From Rhizobium sophorae (lineage in GTDB: Bacteria; Pseudomonadota; Alphaproteobacteria; Rhizobiales; Rhizobiaceae): a DNA stretch of 62,057 bases. Position 1 is the first letter of the stretch; every line of letters starts with the position of its first letter. A program made the translations under genes and the position numbers. Under the pieces are notes generated by a model. That model did not search any database. It saw nothing but the letters and a program-made list of their open reading frames with translations, and had not been told where the DNA came from. Location of the stretch: contig NZ_JABFCN010000004.1 in the NCBI RefSeq assembly GCF_013087515.1, positions 1 through 62,057 of the forward strand, read 5' to 3'. This document shows, piece after piece, positions 1 to 8,070 of the stretch.

Positions 1-61
1 AATGCGGCTGATCCCCTACCCTTCAAACGCCCATGTTGCACTTGGTGTAGATTCTCCAACC

Positions 62-102
62 GCAAAGTTGAAGTGTCCTGTTTCTGCAAAGTTGGAATGT
101 CA
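62..102. repeat. 24-bp-period direct repeats, probable IS terminal repeats
   Basis: Two copies of a 17-base motif beginning GCAAAGTTG lie at 62-78 and 86-102, 24 bases apart and just upstream of a transposase remnant. Closely spaced short terminal repeats are typical of transposase binding sites at IS ends. I infer that this is the surviving left end of the element whose damaged gene follows at 152. Confidence 0.45.
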
Positions 103-151
103 CTCTCCCCGCGTTTGATGACGGTGGAGATTGCGGATGGGACTGATAGCG

Positions 152-590
152 ATGAGCGAGCGTGATCTACAGCGGATCGAGATTCTATCGAAAGTGATTG
201 CCGGCCGGATGACGATGGTGTCGGCGGCACATGTGCTTGAACCGAGTACGCGCCAAGTACGTCGTCTGCTGGAGCGGATCAGCACTGGTGGTGCGGCGTC
301 GATCCGGCACAAGGCGGATCGGCCGACCGTCGAACAACCGGATCAGCGATGGTGTTCGGGATTATGCGGTGACGCTGGTTCGCGAACGCTATCTGGATTT
401 CGGTCCGACGCTGGCGCGCGAGAAGCTGATCGAACTGCATCATATCTCGGTCGCCAAGGAGACACTGCGTCAATGGATGACGGAGGCCGGCATCTGGGTC
501 TCGCGACGCGAGCGTAAGAAGCGGGCTTTCCAACCACGCGGCCGGCGCGACTGTTTCGGTGAACTCATCCAGATCGACGGCTCGGTGCCC
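152..590 (+). pseudogene. Truncated, frameshifted IS transposase (ISNCY-like)
   Basis: The product begins MSERDLQRIE and carries an N-terminal helix-turn-helix (STRQVRRLLERI) like that of ISNCY-type transposases. The frame is broken near 316, where one extra G in the run AAGGCGGATC moves the reading frame. The continuation (IGRPSNNRISDGVRDY, then the GELIQIDGS motif that opens the DDE catalytic domain) is in the next frame. Similarity stops shortly after IQIDGS at about 583, so the catalytic core is missing. The remnant abuts the end of the sugar ABC operon on the opposite strand. It cannot encode an active transposase. The family assignment is from memory of the motif pattern. Confidence 0.75.
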
Positions 591-663
591 CTCACCCGCC
601 CAGAGCTAAAAACGAACTATTTCAACGGCGCAAGGTCACGACACGCATGCCCCATGCACGGAC

Positions 664-1689
664 TTAATCCTGATTGGCAACCACAGGCAAACTGCCTTCG
701 TTGGAAAGACGGGTATCGGTCTGCCGGGCGGCCGAGACAAGGCGGCGCTTCGCGCGGATCGCGTGCCATTGTTGGTCGATCAGGACGCCGATGAGGATCA
801 CGCCACCCATGACCGCGAAATTCAACGACGAGGGGATACCAAGGAGATTCACGAGATTCTGCAACTCCTGGAGCAGGACCGTGCCCAGCACGACGCCGAC
901 GATCGATCCCTCGCCGCCGCGGAGCGAAAAACCGCCGAGTACGGCAGCGGCAATTGCGTAGAGTTCGTAGAACTGACCATGGCTCGCCGGCGAGATCGAG
1001 CGTGTGTACATGGCGAAATAAATCGCCGAAAGCGCCGTCAGCAGCCCGCAGATGACATAGGCCGACATGACCATGCGGCCGGTACGGATACCGGAATAGC
1101 GGGCCGCCTCCTCGTTCTTCCCGATCGCGTAAAGATAACGCCCGAAAACAGAGCGATGCAGCATGATCCACATGACCACGGCAATGATGACGAGTGCGAT
1201 GAAGGTGTTGGGAACGCCGTAAAACCGTCCAGCGGTCAGGAATTCGAGGTCAGGGAAATTTTGGCCGAAGGCAAAACCGGCTGTTCCGTCAGCCGTATAG
1301 AAGCGCGCTGCCCCACGATAAATCAGGAGGCCGCAGAGGGTGACGACGAAGGGCTGCAGGTTGAGCCGGGTGATCAGCCAGCCGTGGACCGCGCCAATGA
1401 CCGCGCCGAGAGCGAGAATGAGCGGCAGCGCCAGCATCCAGGACATATCCTGGACCGCGATGAAATCGACGAAGAGCACGCCGAGAAGCGCTACAAGCGA
1501 ACCCACGGAAAGCTCGATACCGCCTGTGATGATGACAAAGGCCTGGCCGATCGACAGGATTCCGAACAGGCCGATCAGGTTGGCAGTGTTGGCCAGGTTG
1601 ATCGGCAGCAGGAAGCGCGGATTGATGATGGCGACGACGATGCCGACGACAACGATCAAAAGCAGCAGTCCGAGATCTTTTTTGATCAT
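664..1689 (-). CDS. Sugar ABC transporter permease (RbsC type)
   Basis: A 341-residue polytopic inner-membrane protein of the ribose/galactose/xylose permease family. It is hydrophobic from residue 5 onward, with about ten membrane segments. The family hallmark GGIELSVGS sits after the second segment, and the loop containing GKNEEAARYSGI is the usual coupling region to the ATPase. It lies 42 bases downstream of the double ATPase gene and is the last gene of a binding protein-ATPase-permease operon. It would form the channel for a periplasmically bound sugar. The C-terminal tail after the last membrane segment is hydrophilic and about 30 residues long. The substrate cannot be told from sequence alone. 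Confidence 0.93.
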   Translation of the reverse strand: MIKKDLGLLLLIVVVGIVVAIINPRFLLPINLANTANLIGLFGILSIGQAFVIITGGIELSVGSLVALLGVLFVDFIAVQDMSWMLALPLILALGAVIGAVHGWLITRLNLQPFVVTLCGLLIYRGAARFYTADGTAGFAFGQNFPDLEFLTAGRFYGVPNTFIALVIIAVVMWIMLHRSVFGRYLYAIGKNEEAARYSGIRTGRMVMSAYVICGLLTALSAIYFAMYTRSISPASHGQFYELYAIAAAVLGGFSLRGGEGSIVGVVLGTVLLQELQNLVNLLGIPSSLNFAVMGGVILIGVLIDQQWHAIRAKRRLVSAARQTDTRLSNEGSLPVVANQD

Positions 1690-1731
1690 TCGAGATCCAT
1701 CCCCGATACTTATTTGTATTGGCCGCAGCCG

Positions 1732-3273
1732 CTATTTTACCCTTTTGCCGACAGCAAGCAAAAGGACGCTTTCCTGGCTGATTTCGTCCTCTTCCAATAT
1801 GCCGGCGATCTGGCCCTCGTGCATGACGGCGATGCGGTCGGAAACGCCGATCACCTCTTCCATGTCGCTGGAGATCATCAGGATCGCCACTCCGGCATCG
1901 GCAAGCGCTCGCATCAGGCCGTAGATCTCGTTCTTCGCGCCGATATCGATGCCGCGTGTCGGCTCGTCGAAGATCATCACCTTCGGGCTCATCGACAACC
2001 ATTTGGCAAGCACCACCTTCTGCTGGTTGCCGCCGGACAGAGTGCCGGTTCGCGTCGAAACGGAAGGCGCCTTGATACCAAGGCGAAGACGCTGCTTTTC
2101 GGCCGCCGCCCTCTCCCGCTCGGCAGCAAGCATGAAGCGCCTGGAGAGTTTGGGGAGATCGGCAAGGCTTATGTTCTGGGCGATCGGGAAATCAAGAAGA
2201 ATGCCGTTGCGCTTGCGATCCTCCGGGACCAGGAAAATGCCGCGAGCGACGGCGTCCCGGGCAGTGTTGACCGCAATTTGCCGCCCGTCCTGCAGAATGG
2301 CTCCGCCGTAGCTCCGGTCGATGCCGAAGAGGACTTTTGCAAGCTCGGTGCGGCCCGACCCGACGAGCCCTGCAAGCCCCATGATTTCGCCATACCGGAT
2401 TTCCAGATCAACGGGACGGCCGGGATAGGCCTCGGTGCGCACGCCGCTTGCCTTCAGCGCAACCGAGCCGGGCGAGCGCTGCGGTTTTGCGGTCCGGGCC
2501 GCAAGCACCCGGCCGATCATCAGCTTGACCATCTGGTCGTGGCCGATGTCTTTCTTGGCGAGCGTGCCCACAAGCGTGCCGTCGCGCAGGACTACGACGC
2601 GGTCTGCGACGCGCTCAACCTCGTGGAGGCGATGCGAGATGAAAATGACACTGATGCCATCGGCTTTCAGCGATTTGATAATGCTCAGGAGCCGCTCGGT
2701 TTCGGCCAGCGGCAGGCTGGACGTGGGTTCGTCGAAGATGACGAGTCTGGCGTTGATGGACAGCGCCTTGGCGATTTCCACCATCTGCTGCTCGGCAAGG
2801 GAAAGCGATGCCACGGGTGTGTCGGCGGAAAAATGAGCCCCTACCCGCTTCAAGAGCGGCTTCACCATGTCTCGCAGCCGATTGCGATCGACGAGCTTGA
2901 GAGGTCCGGCCTTCAGCGGCTCGCGGCCCAGGAAGATATTGGCAGCAACGTCAAGATTCTCAAAGAGATTGAGTTCTTGGTGTACGAACGCGATGCCGGA
3001 TGCGATGCTCGATTCCACAGTGAGGAAACGAAGCTCTGCGCCGTCGAGCAGAATCGTGCCTCGGTCGGGTGCGATCACGCCGCCGAGAATCTTCATCAGC
3101 GTCGATTTTCCAGCCCCGTTCTCGCCGACGAGGCCGATGACCTCGCCCGGTATGATGTCGATCGACAGGCCCTCAAGCGCAACGACGCCCGGATAGGTCT
3201 TGCCAACGCCGGAAAGCGAAAGGAATGGCGTTGCAAGCGCGTCCGGTGACGGGATGTCGGAGCTGTGGTTCAT
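1732..3273 (-). CDS. Sugar ABC transporter double ATP-binding protein (RbsA type)
   Basis: A 513-residue cytoplasmic ATPase with two fused nucleotide-binding domains, the normal architecture for ribose-type importers. The first domain has Walker A GENGAGKS (about residues 50-57), signature LSLAEQQM and Walker B LVIFDEPTSSL. The second has a degenerate Walker A (GLVGSGRTE) but a good signature (LSGGNQQK) and Walker B (VMIFDEPTRGID), as in RbsA/XylG proteins. I chose the ATG at 3273 over a TTG at 3330 because the alignable part begins shortly after it and an AGG lies just upstream. It sits between the binding-protein and permease genes and powers import. Confidence 0.93.
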   Translation of the reverse strand: MNHSSDIPSPDALATPFLSLSGVGKTYPGVVALEGLSIDIIPGEVIGLVGENGAGKSTLMKILGGVIAPDRGTILLDGAELRFLTVESSIASGIAFVHQELNLFENLDVAANIFLGREPLKAGPLKLVDRNRLRDMVKPLLKRVGAHFSADTPVASLSLAEQQMVEIAKALSINARLVIFDEPTSSLPLAETERLLSIIKSLKADGISVIFISHRLHEVERVADRVVVLRDGTLVGTLAKKDIGHDQMVKLMIGRVLAARTAKPQRSPGSVALKASGVRTEAYPGRPVDLEIRYGEIMGLAGLVGSGRTELAKVLFGIDRSYGGAILQDGRQIAVNTARDAVARGIFLVPEDRKRNGILLDFPIAQNISLADLPKLSRRFMLAAERERAAAEKQRLRLGIKAPSVSTRTGTLSGGNQQKVVLAKWLSMSPKVMIFDEPTRGIDIGAKNEIYGLMRALADAGVAILMISSDMEEVIGVSDRIAVMHEGQIAGILEEDEISQESVLLLAVGKRVK

Positions 3274-3351
3274 CGCCTGTCCATGGCTGCCAATACTGTC
3301 GGCATGAGACGCCTTTCGCGGCGGCGGCAAGTGCCCCGCCGCGAAGGAAGA

Positions 3352-4314
3352 TTATTTTCCAGACATGGCCTTCAGACTGGCGGCATATTTGTCAACGTCA
3401 TCCTTGCCGATGATCACCGTCGGGATGATGATCAAGCCGTTGCTGGGAACGCCGGATTTGTCGCCCTTGAGGTAGGCCGCCATCAGCTTCATGCCCTGAT
3501 AGGCCCATTCGAACGGCTGTTGCACGACGGTCGCTGCGACGGTGCCTTCCTTGACGCCGCCGAGCGTGATCGGATCGTCATCAAAGCCGACGACGGTGAT
3601 CTGGCCGAGTTTGCCGGCGTCGCGCAACGCCTCATAGATGCGCGGCGTATTGTAGGAGTAGAAACCGACCATGCAGGTGACGTCGGGGCTGGCCACCAGC
3701 GCGTCCTCGACGTTCTTCTTTGCGCGCGTCTGGTCGATATCGTCGCCGCGTACATCTGTCAGCTCGATCTTCGTGCCCTTCAGGCCGTCCTTCATGCCCT
3801 GGATGCGTTCCTTGGCATTGTCGGCGCCGAGCAGGCCGACGAAACCGATGCATTTGCCGCCGTCCGGCATCGCTTTCTTGGCGATTTCGGCGGCCTGCAT
3901 GCCGGCGTCGATATTCGATGAGCCGATATAGGCGACGCGGTTGGTCTGCGGCGCGTCACTATCTGTGGTGAAAAGAGCAGTCTGCGAGCCGATCTTGTTC
4001 AAGCCGTCCGTCTGGGTCTTGGGATCGACTGCGGAAACCATGATCCCCTTGACGCCGGCACTGACCAAGTCTTCCATAAGCCGCTGCTGAACGGCGACAG
4101 ATGCCTGCTCAGGGTACTTCAGCTCCATCTGGTAGTCGGGCATCTCGCCCTGCGCCTTCTTCACGCCCGCCTCTGCAGCTTTCCAGAAGTCGGATGCGCC
4201 GTTGACGACGAATGCAAGTGTCGGTTTGTCGGCAGCATGCGATACGGCAATCGGCGCCGCGCTCAACATCAACCCGGCGAAGAACAAGGCAGCATTGCGT
4301 TTCAGCTGTTTCAT
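3352..4314 (-). CDS. Periplasmic sugar-binding protein (RbsB/type-I family)
   Basis: A 320-residue exported binding protein of the Peripla_BP_4 (ribose) family. The N terminus is a classical signal peptide with lysines/arginine, a hydrophobic core and an AXA-type site (SHA, cleavage after about residue 27). The mature part starts KPTLAFVVNGASDFWK, typical of the first strand and helix of this fold, and contains DSDAPQTNR and VVGFDDDP, which correspond to ligand-contact regions. A strong ribosome site (GGGAGG, six bases upstream) supports the start at 4314. It is first in the operon with the ATPase and permease. A divergent LacI regulator lies upstream, so expression is probably induced by the transported sugar. 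Confidence 0.93.
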   Translation of the reverse strand: MKQLKRNAALFFAGLMLSAAPIAVSHAADKPTLAFVVNGASDFWKAAEAGVKKAQGEMPDYQMELKYPEQASVAVQQRLMEDLVSAGVKGIMVSAVDPKTQTDGLNKIGSQTALFTTDSDAPQTNRVAYIGSSNIDAGMQAAEIAKKAMPDGGKCIGFVGLLGADNAKERIQGMKDGLKGTKIELTDVRGDDIDQTRAKKNVEDALVASPDVTCMVGFYSYNTPRIYEALRDAGKLGQITVVGFDDDPITLGGVKEGTVAATVVQQPFEWAYQGMKLMAAYLKGDKSGVPSNGLIIIPTVIIGKDDVDKYAASLKAMSGK

Positions 4315-4479
4315 AATACACCTCCCGAGGGGCCGCAGTTCACGGGCCCGTTTCCGATTTACGGCCGGCCGGATGCGCGCCCCCTCCTAGGGCCGTCGCA
4401 AAGCGACGAGTGGCATAGGTTCCGATCGCTCCTTGACGGTATACAAGAAATTTAATTAGTAAATAGTATTATCAATGCA

Positions 4480-4496
4480 GATCAAAACATTTGATC
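4480..4496. promoter_or_regulatory. Perfect palindrome GATCAAA-ACA-TTTGATC, candidate operator
   Basis: A perfect 7-3-7 inverted repeat lies in the 348-base divergent intergenic region between the binding-protein gene and the LacI gene. The surrounding sequence is A/T-rich and probably holds both promoters. It could be bound by the LacI-family product of 4663-5751, but the symmetry has a three-base spacer and lacks the central CG usual for LacI sites, so another regulator is possible. Confidence 0.4.
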
Positions 4497-4569
4497 GCGT
4501 AGGACTAAGGACGGCAATTTTGTACTGGCAATGGCCAATAACTGCAAGTGTTGCAGCAATTCACGCAAT

Positions 4570-4583
4570 TGCCAGCGCTTTCA
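4570..4583. promoter_or_regulatory. LacI-family-like operator TGCCAGCGCTTTCA
   Basis: This 14-mer fits the general LacI/CcpA-type pattern TGNNANCGNTNNCA with the central CG. It lies about 80 bases upstream of the LacI start at 4663 and about 250 bases upstream of the divergent transport operon. It is the better of the two operator candidates for the adjacent regulator. Confidence 0.4.
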
Positions 4584-4662
4584 GATAGATGCTAATATCA
4601 ATTATCTAATACGACGATCAATCCACCCTACCCTATTATCCCGAGAGAGACAGTTTCCACGA

Positions 4663-5751
4663 ATGCGAAAACCCAAGACCCAAAATAAACCTGCGCGCGT
4701 GACGATGATGGACATCGCCGCGGCGGCTGGCTGCTCGCAGGCGGCCGTCTCCTTCGTCCTCAATAACACGCCCGGCACCCGTATCTCACAACAGACGCGC
4801 GATCGCGTATGGGAGGCGGCGCGCGCGCTCGGCTACATGGAGAAGACCTATGCGACGAAGGCCTCTTATTCGGGACTGGACAACGTCATCGGTTTCGCCG
4901 TCGATCAGCTCGCCACCAGCCCGGAAGCGATCGTTGCGATCGAAGGCGCGCGGCAAGCCTCCTGGAACGCCGGCAATGTCCTTCTGGTAACCCAGACGCT
5001 CAGTGATCCCGTCATGGAGCCGAAGGCAATCGAGGCGTTGACGAACGGAGGCATATCGGCGCTCATCTATATGACAATCTATACCCGACAGGTGGAGCTT
5101 CCTTCCTATGTCCGCAAGCTCAACATCCCGACGGTCCTGCTGAACTGTTATACGGCGGACCATGCCTTTCCCGCCGTGGTGCCGAGCGAAATCGCTGGAG
5201 GGCAGAGCTCCACCCGGCATCTGATCATGCACGGACACCATCGTATCGCGACGATCACCGGCGAAATCTGGATGCAGGCGGCGCAGGACCGGCTGACGGG
5301 ATATCGCCGCGCGCTGGCGACCGCCGATATACCCTTCGATCCGGAATTGGTCATTGAGGGCGACTGGTCGGCCGGTGCCGGCTATGCCTCCACGATGAAA
5401 CTGCTTGCTCTGAAAGAGCCGCCCACCGCGATCTTCTGCCAGAACGACCGCACCGCCATCGGGTGCTATGAAGCGCTCAAGGATGCAGGGCTTCGCATTC
5501 CCCAGGACATGTCGGTGGTGGGTTATGACGACGAAGAAATTTCACGACATCTCGTACCCCCGCTGACGACGTCGGTCCTTCCACATCTTGCCATGGGGCA
5601 ATGGGCGATCGAACATCTCAACCCGGAAAGTACATCCGGCAAGCGCTATCCCATTGCGAAGCTCGAATGCTCGCTGGTTAAGCGTCATTCCGTCGCCACG
5701 CCGCGGGCCGAGGCGCGGCAGATCCTCGATGGCGCATATACCTCGCCATAG
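4663..5751 (+). CDS. LacI-family transcriptional regulator
   Basis: A 362-residue repressor-type regulator. An N-terminal LacI helix-turn-helix (VTMMDIAAAAGCSQAAVSFV) and hinge helix (RVWEAARALGY) are followed by a periplasmic-binding-protein-like sensor domain with the expected AIFCQNDRTAIGCYEAL and SVVGYDDEE motifs. The start at 4663 (MRKPK) is preferred over an in-frame ATG at 4531 because the family normally begins about ten residues before the helix-turn-helix and a purine-rich GAGAGAGA lies upstream. It is divergent from the ribose-type ABC operon and is its likely local regulator. The inducing sugar is unknown. Confidence 0.92.
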   Translation: MRKPKTQNKPARVTMMDIAAAAGCSQAAVSFVLNNTPGTRISQQTRDRVWEAARALGYMEKTYATKASYSGLDNVIGFAVDQLATSPEAIVAIEGARQASWNAGNVLLVTQTLSDPVMEPKAIEALTNGGISALIYMTIYTRQVELPSYVRKLNIPTVLLNCYTADHAFPAVVPSEIAGGQSSTRHLIMHGHHRIATITGEIWMQAAQDRLTGYRRALATADIPFDPELVIEGDWSAGAGYASTMKLLALKEPPTAIFCQNDRTAIGCYEALKDAGLRIPQDMSVVGYDDEEISRHLVPPLTTSVLPHLAMGQWAIEHLNPESTSGKRYPIAKLECSLVKRHSVATPRAEARQILDGAYTSP

Positions 5752-6009
5752 AACTTAGGTTCGCGCGGGACGGAACGCCGGCGGCTGGCTCGGAAACCGT
5801 GACCGGCGACACTGGATGAGGCGGTCGAAATCGCTTAGCGGGCGATGGAACGGGCAGAGTGTGCGTTGTCGATAGGTTGCGAACGGGTTGCCCCCTGCCC
5901 CTGCCTCGTCACTGACTACTCAACCGATCTCAAATATTCTCAACCATAGATACAATCTACGCAGAGGCGACGTTGACGACGTGTAGATTTAGAGCTAGCT
6001 CTGTCGTCC

Positions 6010-6066
6010 ATGAAAATCGCAATGGTTCTCGTAGTGGTGATATCGCGCATGGGCAAGACGGTCTGA
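6010..6066 (+). CDS. ilv attenuation leader peptide
   Basis: An 18-residue reading frame, MKIAMVLVVVISRMGKTV, ends 100 bases before the acetolactate synthase start. Eight of its 18 residues are Val, Ile or Leu, with a run of seven consecutive branched-chain residues (VLVVVI and flanks: V, L, V, V, V, I within seven codons). A typical intrinsic terminator follows 34 bases later. This is the classical arrangement for ribosome-mediated attenuation: starvation for charged tRNA-Val/Leu/Ile stalls the ribosome in the leader and prevents terminator formation. Attenuation of ilv genes by branched-chain-rich leaders is established in proteobacteria; the assignment here is by reading the codons. Confidence 0.8.
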   Translation: MKIAMVLVVVISRMGKTV

Positions 6067-6100
6067 TCGTCCGGCAATAGCCACCCATGCGCCGAAAACA

Positions 6101-6123
6101 GGTCCCTGACGGGGCCTTTTTTT
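6101..6123 (+). terminator. Attenuator terminator hairpin of the ilv leader
   Basis: GGTCCC (6101-6106) pairs with GGGGCC (6111-6116), with one G-U pair and a TGAC loop, followed by seven T residues (6117-6123). It lies between the leader peptide and the acetolactate synthase gene, so it is a conditional terminator. A second, longer pairing (GACGGGGC at 6109-6116 with GCCCCGTC at 6126-6133) overlaps its 3' arm. Confidence 0.8.
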
Positions 6124-6166
6124 ATGCCCCGTCGCTCCATCACCTCACTCACGACGGAACGCAGAT

Positions 6167-7873
6167 ATGACCGGCGAGACAGCCAACTCTACCCTCAACA
6201 ACCCTTCTGATCGTCGCATGAACGGCGGCGAGATCGTTCTGCAAGCGCTGCACGACAACGGTGTCGAGCACATCTTCGGTTATCCCGGCGCAGCGGTGCT
6301 GCCAATCTACGACAAAATCTTCCAACAGGAGGACGTCAAACATTTCCTGGTGCGCCATGAGCAAGGTGCCGGACACGCCGCCGAAGGCTATGCCCGCTCA
6401 ACGGGAAAAGTTGGCGTCATGCTGGTGACATCGGGACCAGGCGTTACAAATGCGGTCACGGCGCTGCAGGATGCCCTTATGGACTCCGTTCCGCTCGTCT
6501 GCCTCGCCGGCCAGGTGCCGACAAGTCTGATCGGCACGGACGCTTTTCAGGAATGCGATACGGTCGGCATTACCCGCCCCTGCACAAAGCACAATTTCCT
6601 GGTCAAACACATCGACGATCTGGCCAAAACGATCCATCTGGCTTTCCGGATCGCGGCGGCCGGTCGACCCGGTCCTGTTCTCGTCGACATGCCGAAGGAC
6701 GTGCTCTTCGCCAGCGGGACATACGTCTCACCTGACAAGGTACCTCCGCTGCCGAGCTACCAGCCGGCAATACAAGGCGATCGAAACGCGATCCGAGCGG
6801 CGGTCGCATCGATGGCCGAAGCCCGGCGCCCCATCATCTATGCCGGCAGCGGCATCATCAATTCGGGACCTGAGGCGTCGCGATTTTTGCGTGAGTTCGT
6901 CGACCTCACCGGCTTTCCCGTAACGTCCACCGTCATGGGACTTGGAGCCTATCCCGCCAGCGGGCCGAACTGGCTGCGAGTCGCCGGACAGGACGGATCG
7001 CATGAAGCCAATATGGCAATTGGCGAGTGCGATCTGATGGTCGCCATCGGCGCACGGTTTGACGATCTTGCGATCTCGCGCATCCATGAGTTTTCGCCTC
7101 ACTCGAAGAAAATCCAGATCGATATCGATGCCTCGTCGATCAACAAACGCGTTCCCGTCGATATCGGTATTCAAGGCGACGCCGCGCATGTGCTGGCGGG
7201 TATGCTGCATGCCTGGCGGTCACTTTCCACCATGCCCGCCCAGAAGCGATTGCGGGCGTGGTGGACACAGATCGACTATTGGCGAGCCCACCATTCGTTT
7301 TCCTACGAGCGGCTGGACCATGCCATCATGCCGCAACATGCCCTGGAGCGCCTGCATGCGCTGACAAAGCGGCACGACCCCATCATCGCCACGGAGATCG
7401 GTCAGCAGATGTGGGTGGCGCAGTTCTTCGGGTTCGACAAACCCAATCGCTGGATTACCTCAGGGGGACTGGGGACCATGGGTTTCGGTCTTCCTGCCGC
7501 GCTGGGGGCGCAGATCGCAAATCCCGGCCGCCTTGTCATCGATATTGCCGGCGACGCGTCGGTGCAAACGACGATGAAGGAGCTGTCGACGGCGATACAG
7601 CATCAAGCGCCGATCAAGATCTTCGTCTTGAGCGATGAGCATCCGGGCATGGCGCGAGAATCGGAACAAGTGCCGGATGGCAACGGTCGATCGCGCTCCT
7701 ATTCGGCCTCACTGCCCGATTTCGCGAAGCTCGCGGAAGCCTACGGCGCCATCGGCCTTCGTTGCGAGAGCCCCAGCGAACTCGATGCCAGGATCGAGGA
7801 GATGATCGACGCGGACCGGCCGGTGCTCCTCGACTGCCGGGTTGCAAGGCTCGCCGACGCCCATCCGCAGTGA
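6167..7873 (+). CDS. Acetolactate synthase large-subunit paralogue (diverged)
   Basis: A 568-residue thiamine-diphosphate enzyme of the acetohydroxyacid synthase family, which condenses pyruvate with pyruvate or 2-oxobutyrate in Val/Leu/Ile synthesis. The first half is canonical: FGYPGAAVLPIYD, the catalytic glutamate in VRHEQGAGHAAEGYARS, TSGPGVTNAV and DAFQECDTVGITRPCTKHN. The ThDP/Mg motif begins GDASVQTTMKEL. The expected NN near its end and the following GMVRQWQ are replaced by SD and GMARESEQ, and the C terminus is short. No small regulatory subunit gene follows. The start at 6167 has a GGAA upstream. The upstream attenuator supports a branched-chain role, but the divergence near the active site suggests altered acceptor specificity or weak activity. 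Confidence 0.85.
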   Translation: MTGETANSTLNNPSDRRMNGGEIVLQALHDNGVEHIFGYPGAAVLPIYDKIFQQEDVKHFLVRHEQGAGHAAEGYARSTGKVGVMLVTSGPGVTNAVTALQDALMDSVPLVCLAGQVPTSLIGTDAFQECDTVGITRPCTKHNFLVKHIDDLAKTIHLAFRIAAAGRPGPVLVDMPKDVLFASGTYVSPDKVPPLPSYQPAIQGDRNAIRAAVASMAEARRPIIYAGSGIINSGPEASRFLREFVDLTGFPVTSTVMGLGAYPASGPNWLRVAGQDGSHEANMAIGECDLMVAIGARFDDLAISRIHEFSPHSKKIQIDIDASSINKRVPVDIGIQGDAAHVLAGMLHAWRSLSTMPAQKRLRAWWTQIDYWRAHHSFSYERLDHAIMPQHALERLHALTKRHDPIIATEIGQQMWVAQFFGFDKPNRWITSGGLGTMGFGLPAALGAQIANPGRLVIDIAGDASVQTTMKELSTAIQHQAPIKIFVLSDEHPGMARESEQVPDGNGRSRSYSASLPDFAKLAEAYGAIGLRCESPSELDARIEEMIDADRPVLLDCRVARLADAHPQ

Positions 7874-8070
7874 CGGTCGATGACCGAACACCCCAAAAGC
7901 AAGCCGTGCGATCCTGCAGCCCACAGATCACCGTTCTCAAGCTGCCGAAGCTGTCGCCAGATCGCCGCTTGTTTAGTGCTTGCGGGCCCGCGGCAGCAGG
8001 TTCATGCTTATCCCCTGTCTGAGGCCTGCTGGTTGCGGCTGAAATAGCCGTACATCGGGGGTTTCGTGAG

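Noticed and set aside
763..3249. 828-codon plus-strand open frame opposite the sugar ATPase and permease
   Set aside because: It is an antisense shadow of two clearly recognised ABC genes in GC-rich DNA; it has no domain resemblance and no ribosome site.
5940..6152. 70-codon minus-strand frame upstream of the acetolactate synthase gene
   Set aside because: It lies over the leader peptide and terminator on the other strand and has no ribosome site or family.
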